From NCBI GenBank assembly GCA_947177935.1, contig CAMWWG010000026.1, forward strand, positions 1-9,454: a DNA stretch of 9,454 bases, given 5' to 3'. The number at the start of each line of letters is the position of its first letter. Position 1 is the first letter of the stretch. Source of the stretch: an uncultured Ruminococcus sp. (lineage in GTDB: Bacteria; Bacillota; Clostridia; Oscillospirales; Ruminococcaceae). A program made the translations under genes and the position numbers. Under the pieces are notes generated by a model. That model had not been told where the DNA came from, did no database searches, and worked only from the letters and a program-made list of their open reading frames with translations. Positions 1-5,498 of this stretch are shown in pieces.

Positions 1-576
1 TCTTGGCACAATCGAACCGAGAAAAATCTGGAACGGCTCATACAGGCATATGCGCTGTTTTTGAGATCCTATGCAGGTTCTCAGAAAAATCTCCATGAAG
101 ATTTGCCGCAGCTCGTTCTTGCAGGTGCAAAAGGCTGGAAAAATGAGAGTCTGTTCCGGACAATCCAGGCGCTGCATTTAGAAAAAAATATTTTGTTTAC
201 AGAATATATTGCTGATTCAGATCTTTGTACAATCCTAAGTGGTGCGCTGGCATTTGTGTTTCCGTCTGTTTATGAAGGATTCGGAATGCCGCCGCTGGAA
301 GCCATGGCGTGCGGAACCCCTGTTCTTGTATCTGATGCGGCGTCGCTCCCGGAAGTTACCGGAAAGAGCGCTGTGATCGTTCCGCCGGAGGATGTCCGGG
401 CAATGGCGGATGGTTTGAAACTGTTGTATACAGACCGGATATTACGGGAGCGTCTCCGTGCAGAAGGACTCTCCAGGGCTGCACAGTTTTCCTGGAAGCG
501 CAGTGCAAAATTATTATATCAGGTTTATGAGGAATTGCTTGATGAATCGAAAAAATCAGAGAAATCAGGAAAATAA
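1..576 (+). CDS. Glycosyltransferase, GT4-type, C-terminal part (5' truncated, apparent frameshift)
   Basis: C-terminal nucleotide-sugar-binding half of a GT-B fold glycosyltransferase that would transfer an activated sugar to a growing surface glycan at the cytoplasmic face of the membrane. The gene enters from the left edge. The reading frame is open from base 1, but the expected family motif is split. Bases 2-25 read LGTIEPRK in frame 2, while KNLERLIQAYALF reads in frame 1 from base 22, the frame that continues to the stop at 574-576. Restoring one A in the run at 22-26 would join them into the usual GTIEPRKNLERLI motif. Further on are VFPSVYEGFGMPPLEAM with the E-x7-E pair (Glu codons at 274 and 298), CGTPVLVSD and a typical C-terminal helix. 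The 3' end overlaps the next gene by 35 bases. Family membership is firm; donor and acceptor sugars cannot be read. The missing base may be a true mutation or a sequence error. Confidence 0.85.
   Translation, partial: SWHNRTEKNLERLIQAYALFLRSYAGSQKNLHEDLPQLVLAGAKGWKNESLFRTIQALHLEKNILFTEYIADSDLCTILSGALAFVFPSVYEGFGMPPLEAMACGTPVLVSDAASLPEVTGKSAVIVPPEDVRAMADGLKLLYTDRILRERLRAEGLSRAAQFSWKRSAKLLYQVYEELLDESKKSEKSGK
528..533 (+). promoter_or_regulatory. Ribosome binding site deciding the start of the second glycosyltransferase
   Basis: TGAGGA lies 8 bases before ATG 542, inside the end of the upstream glycosyltransferase gene. The frame is open from 458, but the ATGs at 458 and 527 have no comparable site, so 542 is preferred. 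The overlap suggests translational coupling. Confidence 0.6.
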
Positions 577-1699
577 TAGAAATCCCCAGAAATTGCATAT
601 TCTGGAAGTTAATAAATTCTATCCGCCTCATGTTGGTGGTATTGAAACTGTGATTGCTCAAAGAGCGGATTATCTTGCCACCCGTCCGGATGTTGAACTA
701 AAAGTTCTGGTTTGTCAGGAACGTGGCAAGGGCATCACAGAACAGAAGTCCCGGAATTTTGAATTGATTCGCTGTGCAAGTGCCGGTGTGTTCTGTTCCT
801 GTCCGGTCTCTTTGGAATTTTTCCGAAAATTTGCGGTGCTTGCCGGATGGGCAGATGTGATTGAATTCCACACGCCGTTTCCATTAGGTGACCTTGCCTG
901 TCTATTATCGCATTGTCATTGTCGGATCGTGATTTCCTGGCACAGTGATGTGATCCGGCAGAAATACCTTTTGAAATTTTATCAACCAATTCTGAAAAAA
1001 TTTTTACAGAGAGCAGACTGTATTATTACAGCCACAGAAGGACACATTCAAAGTTCTGCATTCCTGCCGACATTCCGGGATAAATGCCGGATTATTCCGT
1101 ATCCGGTGAGAATTCCGGATTATGAGAATATCGAATATAAGCCGGTTCTACGCAAAAAATTAAAAAATCCGGCACATATAAAATTATTATTTGTTGGAAG
1201 ATTTGTATATTATAAAGGCGTTGACATTCTGTTGAAAGCATTCCGACAGGTACACAATTGTGAATTATTTCTGTGCGGGACGGGGATTTTAGAATCGGAA
1301 CTCCGCAGTCTGGCAGAAAATCTTGCGGTACATTTTCTTGGGAAATTATCTGATGCGGATCTTAAGGCAGCGTTTGCCGATTGTGATATTTTCATTCTGC
1401 CGTCTGTGCAAAATTCTGAAGCATTCGGGATTGTACAGCAGGAAGCCATGATTTACGGAAAACCAGTGATTAATACAAATTTGCCTACGGGTGTTCCTTG
1501 TGTAAGTATTCATGGTGAAACTGGATTGACTGTAGAACCCGGAGACGTGCGGGAACTTGCAAGGGCGATTCAGACACTGGCGGATTCTTCAGAACTTCGA
1601 AAAATCTATGGGGAGAACGCTCGGAAACGTGTTTATGATTGTTATGAAAGCAACAGAATCATGCAGGAAGTTTATGATGTTCTATGCGGCAATCGTTAA
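542..1699 (+). CDS. Glycosyltransferase family 4 (rhamnosyl/mannosyltransferase-like)
   Basis: A complete 385-residue GT-B fold retaining glycosyltransferase, a normal length for GT4. The N-terminal domain has HVGGIETVI (residues 30-38), the glycine-rich acceptor-side loop, and SWHSDVIRQK (132-141), a pattern I associate with bacterial rhamnosyl/mannosyltransferases such as the WbpZ group. The C-terminal domain has LLFVGRFVYYKGVDILLKAF (215-234) and FILPSVQNSEAFGIVQQEAM (284-303), carrying the E-x7-E pair Glu293/Glu301 that binds the nucleotide sugar, then YGKPVINTNLPTGVP and GETGLTVEPGD. No signal peptide or membrane helix is seen, so it probably acts at the inner face of the membrane. It overlaps the preceding glycosyltransferase, and an RMD-like reductase gene follows after 159 bases. 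With those neighbours, a GDP-D-rhamnose or GDP-mannose donor is plausible but inferred. The upstream open frame from 458 adds 28 residues that do not look like the family and is not used. Confidence 0.9.
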   Translation: MNRKNQRNQENNRNPQKLHILEVNKFYPPHVGGIETVIAQRADYLATRPDVELKVLVCQERGKGITEQKSRNFELIRCASAGVFCSCPVSLEFFRKFAVLAGWADVIEFHTPFPLGDLACLLSHCHCRIVISWHSDVIRQKYLLKFYQPILKKFLQRADCIITATEGHIQSSAFLPTFRDKCRIIPYPVRIPDYENIEYKPVLRKKLKNPAHIKLLFVGRFVYYKGVDILLKAFRQVHNCELFLCGTGILESELRSLAENLAVHFLGKLSDADLKAAFADCDIFILPSVQNSEAFGIVQQEAMIYGKPVINTNLPTGVPCVSIHGETGLTVEPGDVRELARAIQTLADSSELRKIYGENARKRVYDCYESNRIMQEVYDVLCGNR

Positions 1700-1717
1700 A
1701 AAATTAAGGAATAAAAT

Positions 1718-1733
1718 TGTTCCACGTGGAACA
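1718..1733. other. parS-like 16-bp palindrome, copy 1
   Basis: TGTTCCACGTGGAACA is a perfect 16-base palindrome 18 bases after the stop of the second glycosyltransferase. It matches the chromosomal parS consensus (TGTTYCACGTGRAACA type) bound by ParB/Spo0J. It is one of four copies in the window. That ParB binds it is inferred from similarity. Confidence 0.75.
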
Positions 1734-1794
1734 TCCTGACAGAAGAAACTTGAGCTGCGAAACAACAATCTTCCAAAAATCGAAAATTACAGGT

Positions 1795-1824
1795 TTGAAA
1801 AGATTGAAAAAATTATAATAAAAT
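1795..1824 (+). promoter_or_regulatory. Possible sigma-A-type promoter before the RMD-like gene
   Basis: The AT-rich gap before the reductase holds TTGAAA at 1795-1800 and a perfect TATAAT at 1814-1819, but these are only 13 bases apart. TTGAAA with TAAAAT at 1819-1824 gives 18 bases. Neither pairing is ideal. No terminator is visible between the second glycosyltransferase and the reductase, so readthrough from upstream is equally likely. Confidence 0.3.
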
Positions 1825-1846
1825 ATTTAAAAATCAAAAAGCAAGT

Positions 1847-1852
1847 GAGGTG
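1847..1852 (+). promoter_or_regulatory. Ribosome binding site deciding a TTG start
   Basis: GAGGTG, complementary to the 16S rRNA tail, lies 6 bases before TTG 1859. The alternative GTG start at 1850 lies inside this site, so the TTG is preferred. Confidence 0.65.
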
Positions 1853-1858
1853 TGGAAT

Positions 1859-2806
1859 TTGGATGCTTTGGTCACTGGTGCTGGCGGTTTCGTCGGAAAT
1901 TATCTCGTACAGGAATTATTGGGGGAACATGCTCATGTTGGTGCAACAAAACTCCCAAAAGAATTTATCAAATGCAAAAATTGTGAAATCCTTGATCTGG
2001 ATATGACCCATGCTTATGAAGTCAGAAAACTGCTTGGACTGTACCGCCCAGCGCAGATCTATCATCTTGCAGCGCAGAGCTCTGTGGCGCTTTCCTGGAC
2101 AGATCCGGAACTGACAGTGGATGTCAATCTGAAAGGGACACTGCATCTTTTAAATGCTGTCCGTGCTGTGGAAAATTATCATCCACGGATTCTTCTGATT
2201 GGTTCAAGCGAGGAATATGGTTATCTGCGTGAGGGTGCATGTCCTGTGAAAGAACAGGAAACGCTACATCCTGCTAATATTTATGCTGTGACAAAAGTTT
2301 GTCAGAATATGATTGGGAATATTTATGCGAAAGCTTACGGAATGGATATTCTGATGGTCAGAGCATTCAATCATATTGGCGTCGGACAAGCACCGACTTT
2401 TGTGGCAGCGGATTTTGCTTTGCAGATTGCAGAAATGGAAGCCGGTCTCAGACCGCCTTTGATGCAGGTTGGCAATCTGGAAGCGAAACGAGATTTCTCC
2501 GATGTACGGGATATTGTTCGGGCTTACAGATTATTAATGCAGCATGGATGTTCAGGTGAGACTTATAATGTCGGCAGCGGCCGTGCTGTGTCCATCCGGG
2601 AACTTTTGGAAATTTTAGTCAGCTACAGCACAGAATCCATTGTAATAGAACAAGATCCGGCTCGGATGCGTCCGTCTGAAATTTCGTGTATACAAGCAGA
2701 TATTCAGAAATTACAGGCAGTGACGGGCTGGAAACCGGAATTCACATTAGAAGAGACGCTCCGGACAATGTTAGATCATAACCGAAGAAATTTCGGAATT
2801 ATTTAA
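1859..2806 (+). CDS. rmd: NAD(P)-dependent sugar epimerase/dehydratase, GDP-6-deoxy-D-mannose reductase-like
   Basis: An extended short-chain dehydrogenase of 315 residues that probably reduces GDP-4-keto-6-deoxy-D-mannose to GDP-D-rhamnose in the cytoplasm. The Rossmann loop TGAGGFVG is at residues 6-13, and IYHLAAQSSVALSW follows at 67-80. Catalytic residues are Ser116/Ser117 in LLIGSSEEYG, and Tyr142 and Lys146 in the YxxxK motif. The stretch RAFNHIGVGQAPTFVAADFA (168-187) closely follows the NHTGPGQSP-FV-SDFA pattern of RMD proteins, and the end has RPSEIS and TGWKPEFTLEETL as in that group. The length fits RMD (about 300-315) better than GDP-mannose 4,6-dehydratase (about 350). No gmd gene is in the window; it may lie upstream. 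The ribosome site GAGGTG at 1847-1852 supports the TTG at 1859 over the GTG at 1850. A related 4-reductase or 4-epimerase with another nucleotide sugar cannot be excluded. Confidence 0.82.
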   Translation: MDALVTGAGGFVGNYLVQELLGEHAHVGATKLPKEFIKCKNCEILDLDMTHAYEVRKLLGLYRPAQIYHLAAQSSVALSWTDPELTVDVNLKGTLHLLNAVRAVENYHPRILLIGSSEEYGYLREGACPVKEQETLHPANIYAVTKVCQNMIGNIYAKAYGMDILMVRAFNHIGVGQAPTFVAADFALQIAEMEAGLRPPLMQVGNLEAKRDFSDVRDIVRAYRLLMQHGCSGETYNVGSGRAVSIRELLEILVSYSTESIVIEQDPARMRPSEISCIQADIQKLQAVTGWKPEFTLEETLRTMLDHNRRNFGII

Positions 2807-2849
2807 TGTAATAAAATTTAATTGAGTTTATTATTATAAAGATAGAGTG

Positions 2850-2854
2850 GGTGA
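2850..2854 (+). promoter_or_regulatory. Ribosome binding site suggesting a TTG start
   Basis: GGTGA lies 5 bases before TTG 2860. The alternative GTG at 2851 falls inside this site and has no good site of its own. The start context (TTG GAT GCN) is the same as for the upstream reductase. Confidence 0.45.
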
Positions 2855-2859
2855 GAACG

Positions 2860-3282
2860 TTGGATGCCAAAACATACGAGTCCATGCAGGGAATTGGTAA
2901 GACCGGACAGGCACTTGAAAAATTCGGCGAAGAACAGAATCAGTTAAATCAAAAATTGCTCAAACAGATCCGGATTTTAGAGTTACAGAATAATTTATTA
3001 AGTCGTCAGATGAAAGAAGTGCAAGCAGAGCTTGCAAAGCTGAAAGAAACACAAGTCAGGAATATCCTGAAATTAGGACGTTGTGAAGCCGAGATAGAAA
3101 TTCTGAAACAAGAAAATAAAAGATCAGAAAAAGATGCTGCATTAGAAAATCTGAAACGAGAAGTCAATAGACTTAGACTCACAGCGAAATTAAATACGAA
3201 TGCAATTGAGAGACTGACCAAAAATCAGCATGAGGAAAATCAAGGTGATGACTTATCAATTCTGATGGATGGGGATGGATGA
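2860..3282 (+). CDS. Small coiled-coil protein of unknown function
   Basis: I do not recognise this gene. The product is about 140 residues, soluble, highly charged and rich in Glu, Lys, Gln and Leu, with no signal peptide or membrane segment. From about residue 18 to 120 it reads as a long amphipathic helix with leucine or isoleucine at heptad-like spacing (for example ILELQNNLLSRQMKEVQAEL), which points to a parallel or antiparallel coiled coil. The tail is short and acidic (DDLSILMDGDG). It lies 53 bases after the reductase and runs directly into the next small gene, one base separating its TGA from that gene's ATG, so the pair is probably translated together. A scaffold or adaptor role linked to the glycan genes is only a guess. 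The TTG at 2860 is preferred over the GTG at 2851 because of ribosome-site spacing. Confidence 0.65.
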   Translation: MDAKTYESMQGIGKTGQALEKFGEEQNQLNQKLLKQIRILELQNNLLSRQMKEVQAELAKLKETQVRNILKLGRCEAEIEILKQENKRSEKDAALENLKREVNRLRLTAKLNTNAIERLTKNQHEENQGDDLSILMDGDG

Positions 3283-3283
3283 T

Positions 3284-3631
3284 ATGGCACACAGAGAAGG
3301 CAATAAAAGAAAAATCATTAAAAATCTGGCAATTCAGGTATGTAATATCATATTGCTTCTGGAGGAAGGAACAGAGGTATCCATTTCACAAATCGTAGCA
3401 GAAATTTACGAAAAGCAGGGTTATGAATTTATATGCCGTGGTGCCGGTGGTGGATATATCTGGACAAAAGATGGCGGAACTACATTTGCAATTGAAAATG
3501 ATGATCAATTTGAAGTGTTGAATATTGTCAAAAATAGACTGAAAGGGCAACGAGTCCTTGATTTCAGTAAATATTATAACAAGTATGTGGGATTACCATA
3601 TAATCTATCATTTATGATCAAAAAAATTTAA
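3284..3631 (+). CDS. Small hypothetical protein, possibly winged-helix-like
   Basis: I do not recognise this 115-residue product. It begins with a basic stretch (MAHREGNKRKIIKN). Next comes a hydrophobic helix (LAIQVCNIILLLEEG, about 15-29), then SISQIVAEIYEKQGYEFI, which could be the two helices of a helix-turn-helix. A glycine-rich hairpin-like stretch, GGGYIWTKDGGTTFAI, follows and could be a wing. The end is basic (MIKKI). This order of elements would fit a small winged-helix domain, but that is inference from composition only. The frame is open from 3269, where several ATGs are in frame; ATG 3284 is chosen because it directly follows the upstream TGA (3280-3282), with GGGGA at 3271-3275 as a possible ribosome site. 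It is the last gene before a strong terminator and is more AT-rich than the glycosyltransferase genes. Confidence 0.6.
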   Translation: MAHREGNKRKIIKNLAIQVCNIILLLEEGTEVSISQIVAEIYEKQGYEFICRGAGGGYIWTKDGGTTFAIENDDQFEVLNIVKNRLKGQRVLDFSKYYNKYVGLPYNLSFMIKKI

Positions 3632-3651
3632 TTTACTGCTATTGAATTTTT

Positions 3652-3699
3652 AAGCCCGAAAGCTGTTTTTACCAACTGCTTTCGGGCTTTCCGTTTTTT
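3652..3699 (+). terminator. Rho-independent terminator closing the glycan block
   Basis: Perfect 12-bp inverted repeat AAGCCCGAAAGC (3652-3663) and GCTTTCGGGCTT (3678-3689) with a 14-base loop, followed by TCCG and six T (3694-3699). It lies 20 bases after the stop of the last small gene. A second small hairpin, CCGTTT/AAACGG (3691-3696 and 3702-3707), overlaps the T run. Confidence 0.92.
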
Positions 3700-3711
3700 A
3701 GAAACGGATTT

Positions 3712-3741
3712 GTCATACTTCGGACAGTCCCTGCATAGAAT
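3712..3741 (+). promoter_or_regulatory. Sigma-E-like sporulation promoter for the SipL-type gene
   Basis: GTCATACT (3712-3719) and CATAGAAT (3734-3741) are 14 bases apart. They resemble the mother-cell sigma-E -35 (TCATATT-like) and -10 (CATACAAT-like) boxes, with one clear mismatch in the -10 box. The predicted start is near 3748, about 55 bases before the ATG at 3803. Known sigma-E control of sipL and spoIVA in other spore formers agrees with this reading. Confidence 0.68.
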
Positions 3742-3802
3742 CTAGCAATCAGGAAATCTGAAGTGATTTCCATTCTACCAAAAAGTCAGGAGGCTTTCCG
3801 GA

Positions 3803-5350
3803 ATGACCGAACTTAGAACGAATCAGGTTGCTGTTTCTGCCAGTGCGCCGGCGGAAACGATCATGCAGGAACAGAGCGTGGAATTAGATTATATCCTGCC
3901 GGATTATTATCCGGATGTCTGCAAATTGATCAAATGCTTTGTAAAACCAAGCATTCTCAATGAATCCGTGAGCGATCACAGATTATCTTATGAACTTCTT
4001 GCGGAAGTCCGGATTCTCTATTGCAGTGAAAACAGCCATGTTCTGCAATGTGTGACACAGAATCTGCACTTTTCCAGAACAGCGGAACTTCCTCCCGGTG
4101 AAACCATTGTCACGGAAATTCTTCCGGCAACGGACTATGTGAATTGCAGAGCTGTCAGCCGCCGCCGGCTGGATGTCAGGGGAGCTGTCACGATCCGCAT
4201 CCGGACTGTTCCCATTCATCAGCAAAATGCCATCTGTGATCTGTTCGGGAAGAACATACAGTTAAAAAAAATACCGCTCCAGTATCAAGCAAAGAGAATG
4301 CACACGATGAATCATATTGTACTTGCCGAGGAACTGGAACTGGGAAGTTCCAAACCGCCTTTATTACATGTCGTCCGCTGTCAAGCAAAACCCGTGGAAC
4401 AGTCACAGAAGCTTGTTTCCGGCAATCTCCTTGCACAGGGAAATTTGCAGATTGAAATTCTTTATGCCTGTGAAAAAGAAAATAATCCCGGATTGGAATC
4501 TATGGCATTCCGGATTCCTTACAGTCAGATGATTGAATTAGAGGGTGTAGAAGAGCAGGATCCCTGTGAAGTGATCTGTTCTGTCGGGTCATGCGATCTG
4601 AAACCCGTGACGGACGGGAATGGCGAAGTGAGAGTCCTGCGCTGCGAGGCGGAACTGACAGTTTCTTGTACAGCGTTCCGAATTGCAACGGAATCCCTTG
4701 TCTGCGATGCTTTTTCAACAGAACATCCTTGTCAGGTGAAGAAAACAGGATTATTTACAAGCAGTGTGCCGGTCATGCTTTCCGAACTGCTTGTCCGGAA
4801 TATGAAACTGGACTGCACAGATGGAGAAATGGATTGTGTTTATGATGCCTGGTGTGAAATCCGAAATTTCACAACAGACCTGGATGCGGAGAAATCTGAA
4901 ATTTGTGTCAATGGAATGTTAAGTTGTTTTGTATTGGTGCAAGAGAACACGGGAATGCCAAGATTACTGGAGAAAGAAGAACCATTCGAGCACAGGTTCA
5001 CAGTCCAGGGACTGGGAGAACAGGACAGAATTCAACTAAGAATTCATGCGGAAAACTGTTCCTATACGATGACAAGCGGTTCAGAAGTGAGTATCAAGAC
5101 AGAACTGCGGATAGAGGGAAGTGTGACACACTGCACAGAGACGGAAGTCCTATCTGAAATCATTGTTCAGGAAGAAACGGAACATCCGAAGAATTATGCA
5201 TTAAAATTATATTTTGGCAGGGCGCAGGAGAGTATCTGGGAAATTGCCAAGCGCTGTCACACGAGTGTTGAGGCAATCATGGAAGAAAATGAACTGACAC
5301 AGGAACAATTGACAGAGAACAGTATGCTTCTGATACCGATTACTAACTAA
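3803..5350 (+). CDS. sipL: SPOCS (DUF3794) and LysM protein, SipL-type SpoIVA-interacting spore coat morphogen
   Basis: A 515-residue protein with the length and layout of C. difficile SipL, the functional counterpart of SpoVID that binds SpoIVA and tethers the coat to the forespore surface in the mother cell. The N-terminus has ILPDYYPDVCKLI (31-43), a hallmark of the family. SPOCS/DUF3794-like segments appear at about 60-135 (LSYELLAEVRILY), 205-295 (NLLAQGNLQIEILY) and 368-440. A LysM domain closes the protein at about 466-513 (ALKLYFGRAQESIWEIAKRC ... SMLLIPI). In C. difficile the LysM domain is the part that contacts SpoIVA. There is no signal peptide, as expected for a protein made in the mother-cell cytoplasm. 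AGGAGG at 3788-3793 is 9 bases before the ATG. A sigma-E-like promoter lies upstream and spoIVA follows, so both genes may share a transcript. Family and role are well supported; the exact binding behaviour here is inferred. Confidence 0.9.
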   Translation: MTELRTNQVAVSASAPAETIMQEQSVELDYILPDYYPDVCKLIKCFVKPSILNESVSDHRLSYELLAEVRILYCSENSHVLQCVTQNLHFSRTAELPPGETIVTEILPATDYVNCRAVSRRRLDVRGAVTIRIRTVPIHQQNAICDLFGKNIQLKKIPLQYQAKRMHTMNHIVLAEELELGSSKPPLLHVVRCQAKPVEQSQKLVSGNLLAQGNLQIEILYACEKENNPGLESMAFRIPYSQMIELEGVEEQDPCEVICSVGSCDLKPVTDGNGEVRVLRCEAELTVSCTAFRIATESLVCDAFSTEHPCQVKKTGLFTSSVPVMLSELLVRNMKLDCTDGEMDCVYDAWCEIRNFTTDLDAEKSEICVNGMLSCFVLVQENTGMPRLLEKEEPFEHRFTVQGLGEQDRIQLRIHAENCSYTMTSGSEVSIKTELRIEGSVTHCTETEVLSEIIVQEETEHPKNYALKLYFGRAQESIWEIAKRCHTSVEAIMEENELTQEQLTENSMLLIPITN

Positions 5351-5373
5351 ATTATTTGAATTATTTTCCAGAT

Positions 5374-5389
5374 TGTTCCATGTGGAACT
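5374..5389. other. parS-like palindrome, copy 2
   Basis: TGTTCCATGTGGAACT matches the copy at 1718 at 14 of 16 positions; the centre is CATGTG instead of CACGTG and the last base breaks the symmetry. It lies 24 bases after the sipL stop. Confidence 0.6.
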
Positions 5390-5415
5390 ATCCTGAATTA
5401 TCTTGAAATCCTGTC

Positions 5416-5437
5416 TGCATCTGTATAGGATGCATCC
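5416..5437. repeat. Nested inverted repeats before spoIVA
   Basis: TGCATC (5416-5421) and GATGCA (5429-5434) form an inverted repeat with a 7-base loop, and GGATGCATCC (5428-5437) is a perfect 10-base palindrome. They sit between the two parS-like sites, the palindrome ending 4 bases before the second. The role is unknown; a regulator site or chance are both possible. Confidence 0.4.
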
Positions 5438-5441
5438 GGAA

Positions 5442-5457
5442 TGTTCCATGTGGAACA
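5442..5457. other. parS-like palindrome, copy 3
   Basis: TGTTCCATGTGGAACA differs from the perfect palindrome at 1718 only in the centre (T for C). It lies 52 bases after copy 2 and 41 bases before the spoIVA start. Confidence 0.68.
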
Positions 5458-5485
5458 TCAGATCAGAAAATTCCAGAAAGGTGTT

Positions 5486-5490
5486 AAGGT
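5486..5490 (+). promoter_or_regulatory. Ribosome binding site for spoIVA
   Basis: AAGGT is 8 bases before ATG 5499. It supports this start over the in-frame TTG at 5403, which would add 32 residues unlike the family and run through a parS-like site. Confidence 0.55.
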
Positions 5491-5498
5491 TTGATTGC

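Noticed and set aside
22..26. Programmed frameshift or slippage in the first glycosyltransferase
   Set aside because: Only five A and no visible stimulatory structure; mutation or sequence error is simpler.
458..541. Upstream extension of the second glycosyltransferase from ATG 458
   Set aside because: The extra 28 residues lie inside the preceding gene, do not resemble GT4 N-termini, and lack a ribosome site; ATG 542 has one.
4393..4401. CGTGGAACA, a half parS-like site inside sipL
   Set aside because: The left half has no symmetry with it, so it is probably chance within coding sequence.
5403..5498. TTG-started extension of SpoIVA
   Set aside because: It would add 32 residues absent from SpoIVA and runs through a parS-like palindrome; ATG 5499 gives the known N-terminus.
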